Assembly (NCBI GenBank): GCA_903922605.1
Contig: CAIXUG010000064.1
Location: forward strand, 62,001 to 126,000
Source: an uncultured Verrucomicrobiota bacterium
GTDB taxonomy: Bacteria > Verrucomicrobiota > Verrucomicrobiia > Limisphaerales > UBA9464
Length of the DNA stretch: 64,000 bases
Direction: 5' to 3'
Shown: positions 51,169 to 61,600 of the stretch, one piece after another
How positions within the stretch are numbered: position 1 is the first letter of the stretch
Layout: each line of letters opens with the position of its first letter
The notes under the pieces: model-generated
Database searches by the model: none
What the model was told of the DNA's origin: nothing
What the model saw: only the letters and a program-made list of their open reading frames with translations
Made by a program: the position numbers and the translations under genes

Positions 51169-51301
51169 GTAGCGCAGAATTGTATTCTGCCGTATCGCCG
51201 AGTTGCACTCGGCAGGGCTTGAATATCGGTCACGCACCCTGCCCACCGTTGCGTCTGCGGATTGCAAATCCGCGACACAGCAGAATACAATTCTGCGCTA
51301 C
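51169..51301. repeat. Four-palindrome inverted (REPIN-like) element
   Basis: Four 17-base palindromes, each with 7-base arms and a 3-base centre: P1 51174-51190 (GCAGAAT/TGT/ATTCTGC), P2 51197-51213 (GCCGAGT/TGC/ACTCGGC), P3 51257-51273 (GCGGATT/GCA/AATCCGC), P4 51280-51296 (GCAGAAT/ACA/ATTCTGC). GTAGC before P1 and GCTAC after P4 complete a perfect 22-base terminal inverted repeat. P1-P2 and P3-P4 are both six bases apart. P2 and P3 differ by compensating changes. Confidence 0.85.
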
Positions 51302-51362
51302 CTGCGCTGATCATTCATCTCGCGGATTGAGCCGCAGCGGTCTGGAAGGCCATGCTCGGCCC

Positions 51363-52418
51363 ATGTTACGAACGCTCCCTTCGCTCGGCTGTGCCCTGCT
51401 CGGCAGCCTGCTGCTGGTTGCCTTGGCCGGTTGTGTCACCGCACCGCAGCCAGCCGTACGCCCGATGATCGGCGAGTCGGTCGTCTTCATTGGCGAGGAG
51501 CCGGCGGCCCTGGCCTTCCGTCCGCTGGCATCGGCGACCTTCACCGTTCGGAGCACCTACCGACCCGGCACCAACACGGTGGACTATGTCGCCGGTCGCG
51601 ACTATTCGGTCGATTTCACCAACGGCACATTGCGCCGAGTTCCGGGCTCGCGCCTGCCGGATTTCCGCAGGAACATGCTATTTGGCCAGACGGAATTCGA
51701 CCATTCGAAGTTCCCAGGCTTCGGCAACAACGGCTTCTTCGCCTTCGTGGATTACTCGTTCAGCGCGACCAACGCCTGGCCGTTGCCCGCGTCTCCCACG
51801 CCGCTGCTGCCCAAATCGGCAGCCAAACTGCGTGCCGGCGGTGAGTTCAGGCTGGTGGCCTTTGGCGACAGCATCACGGCGGGCGGTGACGCGACCCAAC
51901 CGGGACTGATCTTCTGGAACCGCTGGGCCGACGCGTTGCGCGCTGAACATCCTCAGGCGCACATCACGGCGATCAATGGCGCGACCGGCGGCGACAGCAC
52001 GGTGCAGGGACTCGCACGCCTGCAGGCCAAGGTACTGGACCAGCACCCCGACCTCATGCTGATCGGCTTCGGCATGAATGACCACAACAAAGGTGGGGTG
52101 CCTGTGCCGCAGTTCGCCGCCAACCTGAAGGAGCTGATCACACGCATCCGCACCACGACCGGAGCGGAAGTGGTGCTTTTCTCCGCGTTTCCACCCAACC
52201 CGCACTGGAAATACGGCTCGCATCACATGGAGGATTACGCGGCCGTCACGGAGCAGGTCGCCCACGACACCGGCTGCGCCTTCGCGGATGTGTTTCATCC
52301 TTGGCAGACCTTCGCGTCGCGAAAGAAGCCCGAAGACCTGCTCGCCAACGACATCAACCATCCGAATGACTTCGGCCATTGGATCTATTTCGAGGCACTG
52401 AACGGGCTTGGGCTTTGA
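51363..52418 (+). CDS. SGNH/GDSL hydrolase lipoprotein
   Basis: A 351-residue lipoprotein (signal ending LLVALAGC) with an N-terminal beta-rich region (about 30-150) and a C-terminal SGNH hydrolase fold. Block I is VAFGDSITAGG with the Ser, block II includes NGATGGDSTVQG, block III is GFGMNDHN, and block V is NDINHPNDFGH with Asp and His. It would de-esterify surface or environmental substrates such as acetylated polysaccharide. ATG 51363 directly precedes the signal. The repeat element lies 60 bases upstream. Confidence 0.85.
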   Translation: MLRTLPSLGCALLGSLLLVALAGCVTAPQPAVRPMIGESVVFIGEEPAALAFRPLASATFTVRSTYRPGTNTVDYVAGRDYSVDFTNGTLRRVPGSRLPDFRRNMLFGQTEFDHSKFPGFGNNGFFAFVDYSFSATNAWPLPASPTPLLPKSAAKLRAGGEFRLVAFGDSITAGGDATQPGLIFWNRWADALRAEHPQAHITAINGATGGDSTVQGLARLQAKVLDQHPDLMLIGFGMNDHNKGGVPVPQFAANLKELITRIRTTTGAEVVLFSAFPPNPHWKYGSHHMEDYAAVTEQVAHDTGCAFADVFHPWQTFASRKKPEDLLANDINHPNDFGHWIYFEALNGLGL

Positions 52419-52510
52419 AAATTCAGAGCTCCAAATTCAAAACTGGGGCGGCATACCACAGGTCTCTTGGCGTGAATTCGAAACGCGAAATTCGGAACTC
52501 GAAATTCTCC
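52419..52510. repeat. Heptad-repeat tracts after SGNH gene
   Basis: 52419-52446: AAATTCA, GAGCTCC, AAATTCA, AAACTGG. 52476-52510: ATTCGAA, ACGCGAA, ATTCGGA, ACTCGAA, ATTCTCC. Period 7, same word style as 2758-2785 and 19644-19671. Confidence 0.75.
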
Positions 52511-52592
52511 CCGGTTCGCTCCTTGACCGGCTTCCGCGACAGGCATACCACCACATCATAGTTCCCAAAGATTTCCGCCTGCCCCAGCGCCT

Positions 52593-54161
52593 ATGAATGC
52601 ACCCAAGTCCCGTCGTGAATTTCTCGCCGATGTCGGCCGCGGCATGCTGGTCGCCACGGTGGGCGGCGGGCTCGCCACCGAACTTGGCCTTGCCCCGGCC
52701 TTTGCCGCCGACGTGCCCGACACGCTCGACTTCGGCGCGCTCGAACCGCTCGTGCGGCTCATGCAGGAGACGCCGGCGAGCCGGATTCTGCCCGCCCTCG
52801 TCACCCAGTTGAAATCCGGGGCTGATCTGCGCCGCCTGGTCGCCGCCGCCGCGCTGGCCAACGCCCGCACCTTCGGTGGGGAGGACTACATCGGCTTCCA
52901 CACGATGATGGCCCTCTCGCCCGCGCTGCACATGGCGGGTGAACTGCCCGAGGCGCAGGCGGCGCTGCCTGTCTTCAAGGTGCTCTACCGCAACACCAGC
53001 CGCATCGAGGTCCACGGCGGCCGCAAGGACGAGGTGCTGCATCCGGTGACGCCCGCACCGCTCGCCGCCGGCCAGTCCGGGGGCGAAGTTCTGCGCGAGG
53101 CCGTCCATCGCAAGGACGTCAATGCGGCCGAACAGACTCTCGCCACGCTTGCGCAGACCAGTCCGGAGGAGGCGTTCAACCAGCTTCTCCACACCGTGCA
53201 AGAAGACACCGAGGTCCACCGCGTGGTGCTGCCCTACCGCGCCTGGGACCTGCTGGATCTGGTCGGCAAGGAACATGCCCACACGATGCTCCGTCAGTCG
53301 GTCCGGTACTGCGTGAAGAACGAATCCTGGTCCGCCGCCGCCGAGCGCAGCGAGCCGCGCATCCTCCTGCCCAAGCTGCTGGAGGAGCACAGGCTGCTCG
53401 ACCGCACACCCGGCACCCGAACCGCCGAGGACAAGTGGGTGGATGAACTCAGCCAGACCATCTTCCAATCCACGCCCGCGCAGGCCGCCGCCGCCGCCGC
53501 GGCGGCGCTGGCCGAAGGGTGTGCCCCGGCAGCCGTCGGTGAGGCGGTTGCCCTCGCGGCCAACCAGCTCATCCTCCGCGACTTCGGCCGCCGGCCCCAG
53601 GATGAAATCACCGGCAAACCGATGGGCAGCGTCCATGGCGACAGCATCGGCGTTCACGCGAGCGATTCCGCGTGCGCCTGGCGCAACCTCGCCCGCGTGA
53701 GCAATGCCCGGAACACCTTCGCCTGCCTCATTCTCGGGGCCTACCAGGTCGCGCTGGACCGCACCAATCGCGGCGGGGATTTCCTCCATTGGGAGCCGCT
53801 GCCGCTGGCCGTCCACCGTGCCCAGATCAAAATCACCGACGCGGACGCGCTTCTGCGCGAGACCGACGAGGCCATCCGGGGGAACCTTCAGGCCCATGCT
53901 GCCGCCCTCGTATCCCGCTACGGCGAGCTCGGCCACCCGCCGCGCGCGGTATTTGACCTGATGCTGCGGTATGCCATCAGCGAGGATGGGGCGCTGCACG
54001 CGGAAAAATACTACCACACCGTGACTGACGAATTCGCCTCGACCCGCCCCGCCTTCCGCTGGCGGCAGCTCGTTTCGCTGGCCCGGGTCACCGCAAGCGA
54101 ATACGGGCGCCCTGCCGCTGGCATGGCCGAAGCGCGGGAAGTGCTCAAGCTGAGCGCTTGA
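52593..54161 (+). CDS. Tat-exported protein of unknown function
   Basis: A 522-residue protein with a Tat signal (SRREFLADVG, hydrophobic GGGLATELGLA, cleavage near AFAA). The mature part is mostly helical. Conserved-looking segments are HRVVLPYRAWDLLDLVGKEHAHTMLRQSVRY with several His, SVHGDSIGVHASDSACAWRNLAR, and GGDFLHWEPLPLAVHRAQIKITD. The His/Asp/Glu clusters could bind a folded metal cofactor, consistent with Tat export, but no family is recognised. It lies between SGNH and ThuA proteins, all exported. Confidence 0.65.
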   Translation: MNAPKSRREFLADVGRGMLVATVGGGLATELGLAPAFAADVPDTLDFGALEPLVRLMQETPASRILPALVTQLKSGADLRRLVAAAALANARTFGGEDYIGFHTMMALSPALHMAGELPEAQAALPVFKVLYRNTSRIEVHGGRKDEVLHPVTPAPLAAGQSGGEVLREAVHRKDVNAAEQTLATLAQTSPEEAFNQLLHTVQEDTEVHRVVLPYRAWDLLDLVGKEHAHTMLRQSVRYCVKNESWSAAAERSEPRILLPKLLEEHRLLDRTPGTRTAEDKWVDELSQTIFQSTPAQAAAAAAAALAEGCAPAAVGEAVALAANQLILRDFGRRPQDEITGKPMGSVHGDSIGVHASDSACAWRNLARVSNARNTFACLILGAYQVALDRTNRGGDFLHWEPLPLAVHRAQIKITDADALLRETDEAIRGNLQAHAAALVSRYGELGHPPRAVFDLMLRYAISEDGALHAEKYYHTVTDEFASTRPAFRWRQLVSLARVTASEYGRPAAGMAEAREVLKLSA

Positions 54162-54268
54162 GCGGAGATAGGAGCTAGGAAGTACCGGCCGGTGGGCCCG
54201 TTCGGCATGCCTTTCAAAGAAGTTGCTGACCAGCGGCCCGGATCAGGGGCAGACTCGCATCCACGCAC

Positions 54269-55459
54269 ATGAAACGACTTCTTCTCGCCTGCTTCCTGGC
54301 CGCGACTTCGCTCTTCGCGGCGGACCTCAGCTCGCTCAACGGCATCTGGATCGTCAAATCGGCCGAGGCCAATGGCAGCCCCGTGACCAGCGATGGGCTT
54401 GATTCCATTGTGCTGACGCTCAAAGACGGCACTTACGAGTATGCCAGCGCTGAAGGCACCGCCAAAGGCAAGTTCTCCGTGGATTTCTCCAAAAACCCGG
54501 CGACGATGGATGCGACCGAGACCGAAGGGCAGAATGTGGGCCGAACGATCGTGGCGATCACCGAGCTGACGGCCGATGGCTGGCGGGCCAATTACGCCTT
54601 CGGCGGCGGCGATCGGCCCACCGAGTTCAAGACCGCGCAGGACAGCGGCCAGGTGCTGACCACCTACAAGCGAAAGCCCGGCACCGAGCCTGCCGTGAAG
54701 CCGTTGCGGGTGTTGCTGCTCGCCGGCGGCTGCTGCCACGACTACGAACACCAGAAGGACATTCTGAAGACCGGCCTGGAAGCCCGCGCCAATGTCACGG
54801 TGGACTTCATCTTCACGCCCGACGGCAGCACCAAGCCGCCGCTGCCCATCTACGGAAAGCCCGACTATGCCGCCGGCTATGACGTCGTGCTGCACGACGA
54901 ATGCGCGTCGGACATCAACGAACCGGCCGTGATCGAAGGGGTGCTGAAACCCCACCGCGACGGCATCCCGGCGGTGAACCTCCATTGCGCGATGCACTGC
55001 TACCGCATTGGCAATCCTGGCGAGCCCGCCTTGCCCGGCGGCCCGCGTGCCATGTGGTTTGACTATCTCGGCCTGCAATCCAGCGGTCACGGAGCCCAGA
55101 AGCCGATCGCGATCACCTTCCTGGATCCCGACAGCCCGATCACCAAGAGCCTGGGAAATTGGACGACCGTCAACGAGGAGCTGTACAACAACATCCAGGT
55201 CTGGGGGAACACCAAGCCCCTCGCGCGCGGCAAACAGGATGCCGGCGACCGGCCCGGCCAGAACGACACCACGGTCGTCTGGACCCACGAATACGGCCCG
55301 AAACACACGCGCGTCTTCTCCACCACCATCGGCCACAACAACGCGACGGTCAGCGACCCGCGCTATCTCGACCTCGTCACCCGCGGCCTGCTCTGGGCCA
55401 CGGGCCACCTCACCGCCGACGGCAAGCCCGCCTCGGGTTACGGACCCGGTGGCAAGTGA
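54269..55459 (+). CDS. ThuA-domain protein with N-terminal lipocalin-like domain
   Basis: A 396-residue exported protein (signal ending LFA). Residues 20-135 are a small beta barrel (LSSLNGIWIVKSAEANG, SIVLTLKDGTYEYASAEG) resembling the planctomycete TIGR03067 domain. Residues 150-390 are a ThuA-like glutamine-amidotransferase fold (VLLLAGGCCHDYEHQKD, AVNLHCAMHCYR, TVVWTHEYGPKHTRVFSTTIGH), found with carbohydrate catabolism in this phylum. Probably handles a glycan product in the periplasm; reaction unknown. Confidence 0.82.
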   Translation: MKRLLLACFLAATSLFAADLSSLNGIWIVKSAEANGSPVTSDGLDSIVLTLKDGTYEYASAEGTAKGKFSVDFSKNPATMDATETEGQNVGRTIVAITELTADGWRANYAFGGGDRPTEFKTAQDSGQVLTTYKRKPGTEPAVKPLRVLLLAGGCCHDYEHQKDILKTGLEARANVTVDFIFTPDGSTKPPLPIYGKPDYAAGYDVVLHDECASDINEPAVIEGVLKPHRDGIPAVNLHCAMHCYRIGNPGEPALPGGPRAMWFDYLGLQSSGHGAQKPIAITFLDPDSPITKSLGNWTTVNEELYNNIQVWGNTKPLARGKQDAGDRPGQNDTTVVWTHEYGPKHTRVFSTTIGHNNATVSDPRYLDLVTRGLLWATGHLTADGKPASGYGPGGK

Positions 55460-55803
55460 AGCGCGGGACTATTCTGGACGTTGAACGTTCAACTCGGATG
55501 TCCCAATTAAACCCCAGTCGGTGTTCTTCCGATAGGGAATGAAGGGCGTGCCAGGTGGCAGGCGAAAAATAAGGGCCGATTCCACCCATCCTCTGGCCGG
55601 TTCAGGACAATATTGGGGTCGTGAAGGACAAAAAAGTCGCTTTGGTGTTTGGCGTGGGAACTGCCATAGTCACGCCTGTTGTTTCACGGCAATTTTCGGC
55701 ATGGTCCAACTGGGTCGCTGCTTCGGCGGTGGCAATTTCGGATCGGAAGCCGGCTGTGAATGTTTGTCTTTGAATCATTGGCTTAAAAACCAGTCCGCCT
55801 TAC
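55460..55803. other. 344-base gap
   Basis: Contains three heptads at 55474-55494 (CTGGACG, TTGAACG, TTCAACT) related to the tract at 47013. I see no gene or clear promoter in the rest; the promoter of the desaturase should lie at its right end. Confidence 0.5.
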
Positions 55804-56784
<981 letters not shown>

Positions 56785-56803
56785 CCGATCTTTCGACGAT
56801 TAC

Positions 56804-56840
56804 AACCGGGGTTTCGCCAGCGAAACTCCGGTTTTCCGTT
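56804..56840 (+). terminator. Terminator after desaturase
   Basis: AACCGG-GGTTTCGC pairs with GCGAAAC-CCGGTT (one mismatch), followed by TTCCGTT. Confidence 0.6.
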
Positions 56841-56875
56841 AAAACCCTCAGATAAACCCCGATTCTCCGGCCCCG

Positions 56876-58168
56876 ATGCCCCGCCCACGCCTCGCCATCG
56901 TCGGTACCGGGATCGCCGGCCTGAGTGCGGCATGGTTTCTCCGCGACCGCTACGCGCTGACGCTGTTCGAGCGGGCGGATTATCTCGGCGGTCACACCAA
57001 TACCATCGACGTCGCCGAGCAGGGCCGGCAGGTCGCCTTCGACACCGGGTTCATGGTGTTCAACCGTGTCACCTATCCGAACCTCTGCCGGTTCTTTGCG
57101 CAGCTGGAGGTGCCGGTGAAGCCCACGGACATGAGCTTCAGCGTGCAGCACGTGCCCCGGGGCCTGGAGTTCTGCGGTTCCAGCCTGAACCACCTGTTTG
57201 CCCAGCGGAAAAACCTGCTCCGACCGTCGTTCTACCGCCTGCTGCTCGCCATCAACCGCTTCAACGCGGAGGCCGTCCCCGCCCTCACCGATCCGCGCTG
57301 GGCGGATACGACGGTGGGCGATTACGTGCGCGCGCGCGGCTATGGCGAAGACTTCCTCGATTGCTATCTCGTGCCGATGAGCAGCGCGGTGTGGAGCACG
57401 CCGCCGGACCTGATGCTGGAGTTCCCCGCCGTCACGCTCCTGCGGTTCTTCCACAACCACGGCTTCCTTGGGCTGAGCACGCAACATCCCTGGTGGACGG
57501 TGGACGGTGGGGCCCGCGAATACGTGCGTCGGCTGCGCCCCATCCTGGAACGGGCGGGCGCAGAGCTTCGCCCCAATTCTCCCGTCACCCAAGTCACGCG
57601 ACTGGCCGGCGGCGGAGCGTCGGTAACGGCAGCCGATGGAACGATGGGAGTCTTCGACAAGGTGATTCTCGCCTGCCACGGCGATCAAGCTCTGCAATTG
57701 CTGGCCAATGCGGACGCGGACGAACGCCGCTTGCTGGGCGAGTTCCACTACCAGCCCAACCTCGCCACCATCCATACCGACACCTCGGTGATGCCCCGGG
57801 CACGACTCGCGTGGTCGGCTTGGAATTACCGCATCGAATCCGCACCTGGTGGCGTCACGCGACCGCAGACCATCTACTGGATGAACAAGCTCCAAGGCGT
57901 GAGCGACCGGGAGAACTATTTTGTGTCCATCAACGGAGAAGCCTCGGTGAACCCGGCGAAAATCATCCGCCAGATCGCTTACGAGCATCCGCTGTTCAGC
58001 CTGGGAGCGATGCGGGCGCAGGCCGAATTGCCGGGGTTGAACCGGCGCTCTCCCGATCAGGCGGTTTACTTCGCGGGCAGCTACTTCCGCTACGGGTTCC
58101 ACGAGGATGCCTTCACCTCCGGCTTGGACTGCGCCCGCGCCGTGACCGGCGAACCGCTATGGGATTGA
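56876..58168 (+). CDS. FAD-dependent amine oxidase-like oxidoreductase
   Basis: A 430-residue flavoprotein beginning with the Rossmann motif RLAIVGTGIAGLSAAWFL. The NAD(P)-binding-like family opening continues with LGGHTNTIDV and FDTGFMVFN; C-terminal FAD contact is YFAGSYFRYGFHEDAFTSGL. Close relatives are often encoded beside cyclopropane-fatty-acid synthase or DUF1365 genes and thought to act on modified acyl chains. Those genes are not here; a desaturase is upstream. Cytoplasmic. Substrate unknown. Confidence 0.82.
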   Translation: MPRPRLAIVGTGIAGLSAAWFLRDRYALTLFERADYLGGHTNTIDVAEQGRQVAFDTGFMVFNRVTYPNLCRFFAQLEVPVKPTDMSFSVQHVPRGLEFCGSSLNHLFAQRKNLLRPSFYRLLLAINRFNAEAVPALTDPRWADTTVGDYVRARGYGEDFLDCYLVPMSSAVWSTPPDLMLEFPAVTLLRFFHNHGFLGLSTQHPWWTVDGGAREYVRRLRPILERAGAELRPNSPVTQVTRLAGGGASVTAADGTMGVFDKVILACHGDQALQLLANADADERRLLGEFHYQPNLATIHTDTSVMPRARLAWSAWNYRIESAPGGVTRPQTIYWMNKLQGVSDRENYFVSINGEASVNPAKIIRQIAYEHPLFSLGAMRAQAELPGLNRRSPDQAVYFAGSYFRYGFHEDAFTSGLDCARAVTGEPLWD

Positions 58169-58613
58169 GTGCTGCCTTCCGGGGAGGGCCTTTGGGTACT
58201 GATTTCAGGTCATCCCGAAATTGGGACGCCAAATCCCAAGGCCATGAATCCTGCGGTCAGAAAACGATTTCGGGATTGGCCCGATTCGGCGCAAAATCCG
58301 CGCTCCTGGCAGTTTCGTGAGTTTCCCGGTGCCTCGTCAGCGAGGTGGGCACGCTTCGTGCGGATGCCCGTCCCAGCATGTTTTGCACATTAATTCGTCC
58401 CGAAATCGGGACGCTTCCGCTCAAGGAAAAAAAGGGGCGCACTCCTGGTCGGATTGGTGCGGTATCCCGCTTCATTGGGGCGAAATATGCCTTACCCGAC
58501 CCTCATCGCAGTTTACTGAATTTCCCTGAAACCCCCGTCGTCGGGGCGTGTCATCCATCGGAAGCAAAGACTCGTTTGACCCTCAGATGCAAAAACCCCA
58601 CGCTGTGCGAATC
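58169..58613. promoter_or_regulatory. 445-base gap with three CCCGAAAT motifs
   Basis: No gene is recognisable. Near-palindromes CCCGAAATTGGG (58214) and GTCCCGAAATCGGGAC (58397-58412), plus ATTTCGGG (58267), recur upstream of the TolC gene. They could be operators or a small repeat. Confidence 0.45.
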
Positions 58614-60101
58614 ATGAAGTTTCACCCGCTGCTGACCGCCGCCTTGTTGTCGGCGTCCGCTGGCGTGACGTTTGCCGATACGGTCACGCAAAGGCCGGTC
58701 TCGCTCGAAGATTGCGTCGTTGAGGCGCTGCAGCGAAACCTGAGCCTTCGGATAGCCCGCTTTGCCCCCCAGGTCGCCCGGCTGACGCTGAGCACCGATT
58801 ACGCGCCTTACGACCCCACGTTCAGCGCCCGGGCCGGCCAGGCATTTTCGGGCAGCCCGCCCCAGACGAGCCCCAGCGGTGCCATCATCGGCGCGAACAA
58901 CACCTGGGTGGACACCTATCAGGCGGGCCTGGCAGGCGCCCTGCCCACGGGTCTGAACTACAGTTTGACGGGGAACGCGAATCGCAGCCAGACGCCCGAT
59001 TCTTTCAACCCCAACTTCATCTACACCCCCTCCGCCTCGGTCAACCTCACCCAGCCGTTGCTGAGGAACATGTGGATTGACGCGACGCGGCTGAACATCT
59101 CGCTCGACAAGCTGGCCCTGAAATCCAGCGAACAGGCGGTCCGCGCTCAGGTGCTCGACACCTTGCTGAGTGTCGAGCTGGGCTATTATTCGTTGATTTC
59201 CGCGCTCGAAAATGTCCGGGTCTCGCAGAAGGCGCTGGAAGTTTCCGAACGGTTCCTTTTCGAGACCAAGAAGCGCGTCGAGGTGGGCAGCCTGGCCCCG
59301 CTGGATGCAAAGCAGGCGGAATCCGAGGTGGCCCGCAACCAGGCTGCGCTCGTCACCGCCCGCCAAAACGCCGGGGATGCCGAGCGGGTGCTTAAAAGGC
59401 TGGTCGATGACGACTTCGCCGCGCACGCGGACCAGATGCTGACCCCCACCGAAAAGCTGAACCACATTCCCAGCGTGCAGAGCCGGGCGGATAGCTGGTC
59501 CCACGCCTTTGAAATGCGGCCGGACTACGTGCAGCAGAAGCTGCTGCTGCAGCAGGACAAAATCACCCTCCGCTTCACCCGCAACCAGATCTTCCCCCAG
59601 CTCGACCTCAGCGGCTCCTATGGCGTTTCGGCCAACGACCCGACGCTGGGAAGCTCCATCCTCGAACTCGGCCAGAGGAACAACCCGAACTACTCCTGGG
59701 GCGTGCGATTCTCGGTCCCGTTGAGCAACCTGGCGGCCCGCAACGCCTACAAGCAGGCCAAGCTCACCCAGCAGCAGCAACTGCTGACGTTCAAGCAACT
59801 GGAGCAGACAATCATGATCGCCGTGGACAATGACATCCGGGCGATCGAGGGCTATCGCGAGGGGATCGTGGCCACCAAGGAGGCCCGCATCTATGCCGAG
59901 GCCGCACTGGATGCCGAGCAGAAGAAACTGGAGAGCGGCAAGAGCACCAATTATCAGGTGCTCCAGATCCAGCGTGACCTGACGACGGCCGAAAAGGACG
60001 AGATCGACGCGCTGGCCAACTACAACAAGGCCCTGGCACAACTGGCCCACGACGAAGGCTCCACTTTGGAACGGCTGAAAGTGAAGCTGGACATCCGCTG
60101 A
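58614..60101 (+). CDS. TolC-family outer-membrane channel protein
   Basis: A 495-residue outer-membrane efflux protein. The signal peptide ends near AGVTFADT. The TolC repeat opens with SLEDCVVEALQRNLSLRIAR. Two long helical segments (about 200-290 and 390-490) and the AEKDEIDALANYNKALAQLAHDEG ending, split by strands, fit the trimeric channel-tunnel. No inner-membrane pump or adaptor is next to it, so the efflux partners lie elsewhere. ATG 58614 gives a normal signal. Confidence 0.88.
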   Translation: MKFHPLLTAALLSASAGVTFADTVTQRPVSLEDCVVEALQRNLSLRIARFAPQVARLTLSTDYAPYDPTFSARAGQAFSGSPPQTSPSGAIIGANNTWVDTYQAGLAGALPTGLNYSLTGNANRSQTPDSFNPNFIYTPSASVNLTQPLLRNMWIDATRLNISLDKLALKSSEQAVRAQVLDTLLSVELGYYSLISALENVRVSQKALEVSERFLFETKKRVEVGSLAPLDAKQAESEVARNQAALVTARQNAGDAERVLKRLVDDDFAAHADQMLTPTEKLNHIPSVQSRADSWSHAFEMRPDYVQQKLLLQQDKITLRFTRNQIFPQLDLSGSYGVSANDPTLGSSILELGQRNNPNYSWGVRFSVPLSNLAARNAYKQAKLTQQQQLLTFKQLEQTIMIAVDNDIRAIEGYREGIVATKEARIYAEAALDAEQKKLESGKSTNYQVLQIQRDLTTAEKDEIDALANYNKALAQLAHDEGSTLERLKVKLDIR

Positions 60102-60131
60102 GCGAAAACCGTCGCCAGCGATCGGAAAGGC

Positions 60132-60167
60132 AAAACGGCCACACTTCTGGGTGTGGCCGTTTGTTTT
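60132..60167. terminator. Terminator between tolC-like gene and glmM
   Basis: AAAACGGCCACAC pairs with GTGTGGCCGTTT around a five-base loop; A/T tracts at both ends allow it to work in both directions. Confidence 0.8.
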
Positions 60168-60197
60168 GGAGCAACCGGTTTGCTTGCCAGGACAGAT

Positions 60198-61586
60198 TCA
60201 GGAGACCGCACCGACCTGACGGCGCACCGAGTCGCAGATGGTGCTCGACCAGCGTTCCAATTCGGACTGGTCGGGCCCTTCCACGAGCAGGCGGGCCTTG
60301 GGCTCGGTACCGGAATAGCGGAGCAGCACGCGCCCGCCCTTGGGCTTGAGCTCCGCCTCGGCCTTGGCAACCAGATCCAGCACCTCGTCGAGGTCCGCAA
60401 ACGGCGTCTTTACACGCACTTTCACGTTGGAAACCAGCTGCGGATACCGTGTCCAGCAGCGGGCGAGACGGGAAAGGGCCTCGCCCCGCGTCTTCATCGC
60501 GCTGAGAATCTGCAGGGCGGCCACCAGGCCGTCACCGGTCGTGCTGTGATCGCGGAAGATCATGTGACCGCTCTGCTCGCCGCCCAGATTGTACCCCTCG
60601 CTCAGCATCGCATCGATCACGTTCTTGTCGCCCACGGGTGTACGGATGACCGTGCCGCCGGACTTCTGGATGGCGGCATCAAGACCGGCGTTGCTCATCA
60701 CGGTGGCGACCAGCGTCTTCTTGTTCAGGGTTCCCTCCGCCAGCATCTGGACGCCGGAGATGGCCATGATGTCGTCGCCGTCGATGAGGCGGCCCTGCTC
60801 GTCGCACAGCAGCACGCGGTCGGCGTCGCCATCGTGCGCGATGCCGATGTCGGCCCGGTACTCGCGGACCTTCTGGCAGAGGTTTTGCGGGTGCATCGAA
60901 CCGCACTCCTGATTGATGTTCGTGCCGTTGGGCTGGGTGCCGAAGACGATCAGTTCGGCCCCGAGCTCCTGCAGCACCGCCGGGGTCGTCTTGTAGGAGG
61001 CGCCATGGGCGCAATCGATGACGATGCGCATGCCCTCCAGGGTCATGCCGCGCGGGAAGCTTGCCTTGGCGTGCTCGACGTAGCGGCCGATGGCGTCGTC
61101 GATGCGGTAGGCCTTGCCGATCTCGTTGGCGGTCGGGCGGATGTTTTCAATCTCGCCGCTGAACACGAGGTCTTCGATCTGGTCCTCGACCAGGTCGTCC
61201 AGCTTGTAGCCGTCCGGGCGGAAAAACTTGATGCCGTTGTCATCGTACGGATTGTGCGAGGCCGTGATGACGATGCCCGCGTCAGCCCGCAAGGAGCGGG
61301 TGACATAGGCCACCCCGGGAGTGGGCAGCGGCCCGATGAAAATCACATCCACCCCCATGGACAGGACGCCGGAGGAAAGCGCGTTTTCGAGCATGTAGCC
61401 GGAGAGACGCGTGTCCTTGCCGATGACGATGCGGTAGCGGACGCGGTTGCGCGCCGGCCCGTGCAGGTTCTTGAAGACGTGCGCCGCCGCCCGACCGAGC
61501 TTGAGGGCGGTTTCCGCCGTCACCGGCTCGACGTTGGCCCGGCCGCGGACACCGTCCGTGCCGAAAATGCGTTTGTTATGGGACAT
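60198..61586 (-). CDS. glmM: Phosphoglucosamine mutase
   Basis: Converts glucosamine-6-phosphate to glucosamine-1-phosphate for UDP-GlcNAc, hence peptidoglycan and lipid A. The 462-residue protein has RIFGTDGVRGRANVEP, the phosphoserine loop ITASHNPYDDNGIKFF, the metal loop AHDGDADRVLLCDEQG and the sugar loop GGEQSGHMIF. It is last in the cdaA-cdaR-glmM chain, the same order as in Firmicutes, where CdaR and GlmM control the cyclase. Confidence 0.95.
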   Translation of the reverse strand: MSHNKRIFGTDGVRGRANVEPVTAETALKLGRAAAHVFKNLHGPARNRVRYRIVIGKDTRLSGYMLENALSSGVLSMGVDVIFIGPLPTPGVAYVTRSLRADAGIVITASHNPYDDNGIKFFRPDGYKLDDLVEDQIEDLVFSGEIENIRPTANEIGKAYRIDDAIGRYVEHAKASFPRGMTLEGMRIVIDCAHGASYKTTPAVLQELGAELIVFGTQPNGTNINQECGSMHPQNLCQKVREYRADIGIAHDGDADRVLLCDEQGRLIDGDDIMAISGVQMLAEGTLNKKTLVATVMSNAGLDAAIQKSGGTVIRTPVGDKNVIDAMLSEGYNLGGEQSGHMIFRDHSTTGDGLVAALQILSAMKTRGEALSRLARCWTRYPQLVSNVKVRVKTPFADLDEVLDLVAKAEAELKPKGGRVLLRYSGTEPKARLLVEGPDQSELERWSSTICDSVRRQVGAVS

Positions 61587-61600
61587 AGACAGGATTCGAA

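Noticed and set aside
51169-51301. CRISPR array or integron attC for the dapA-upstream repeats
   Set aside because: Units are palindromic and in inverted orientation with no regular spacers, cas genes or integrase.
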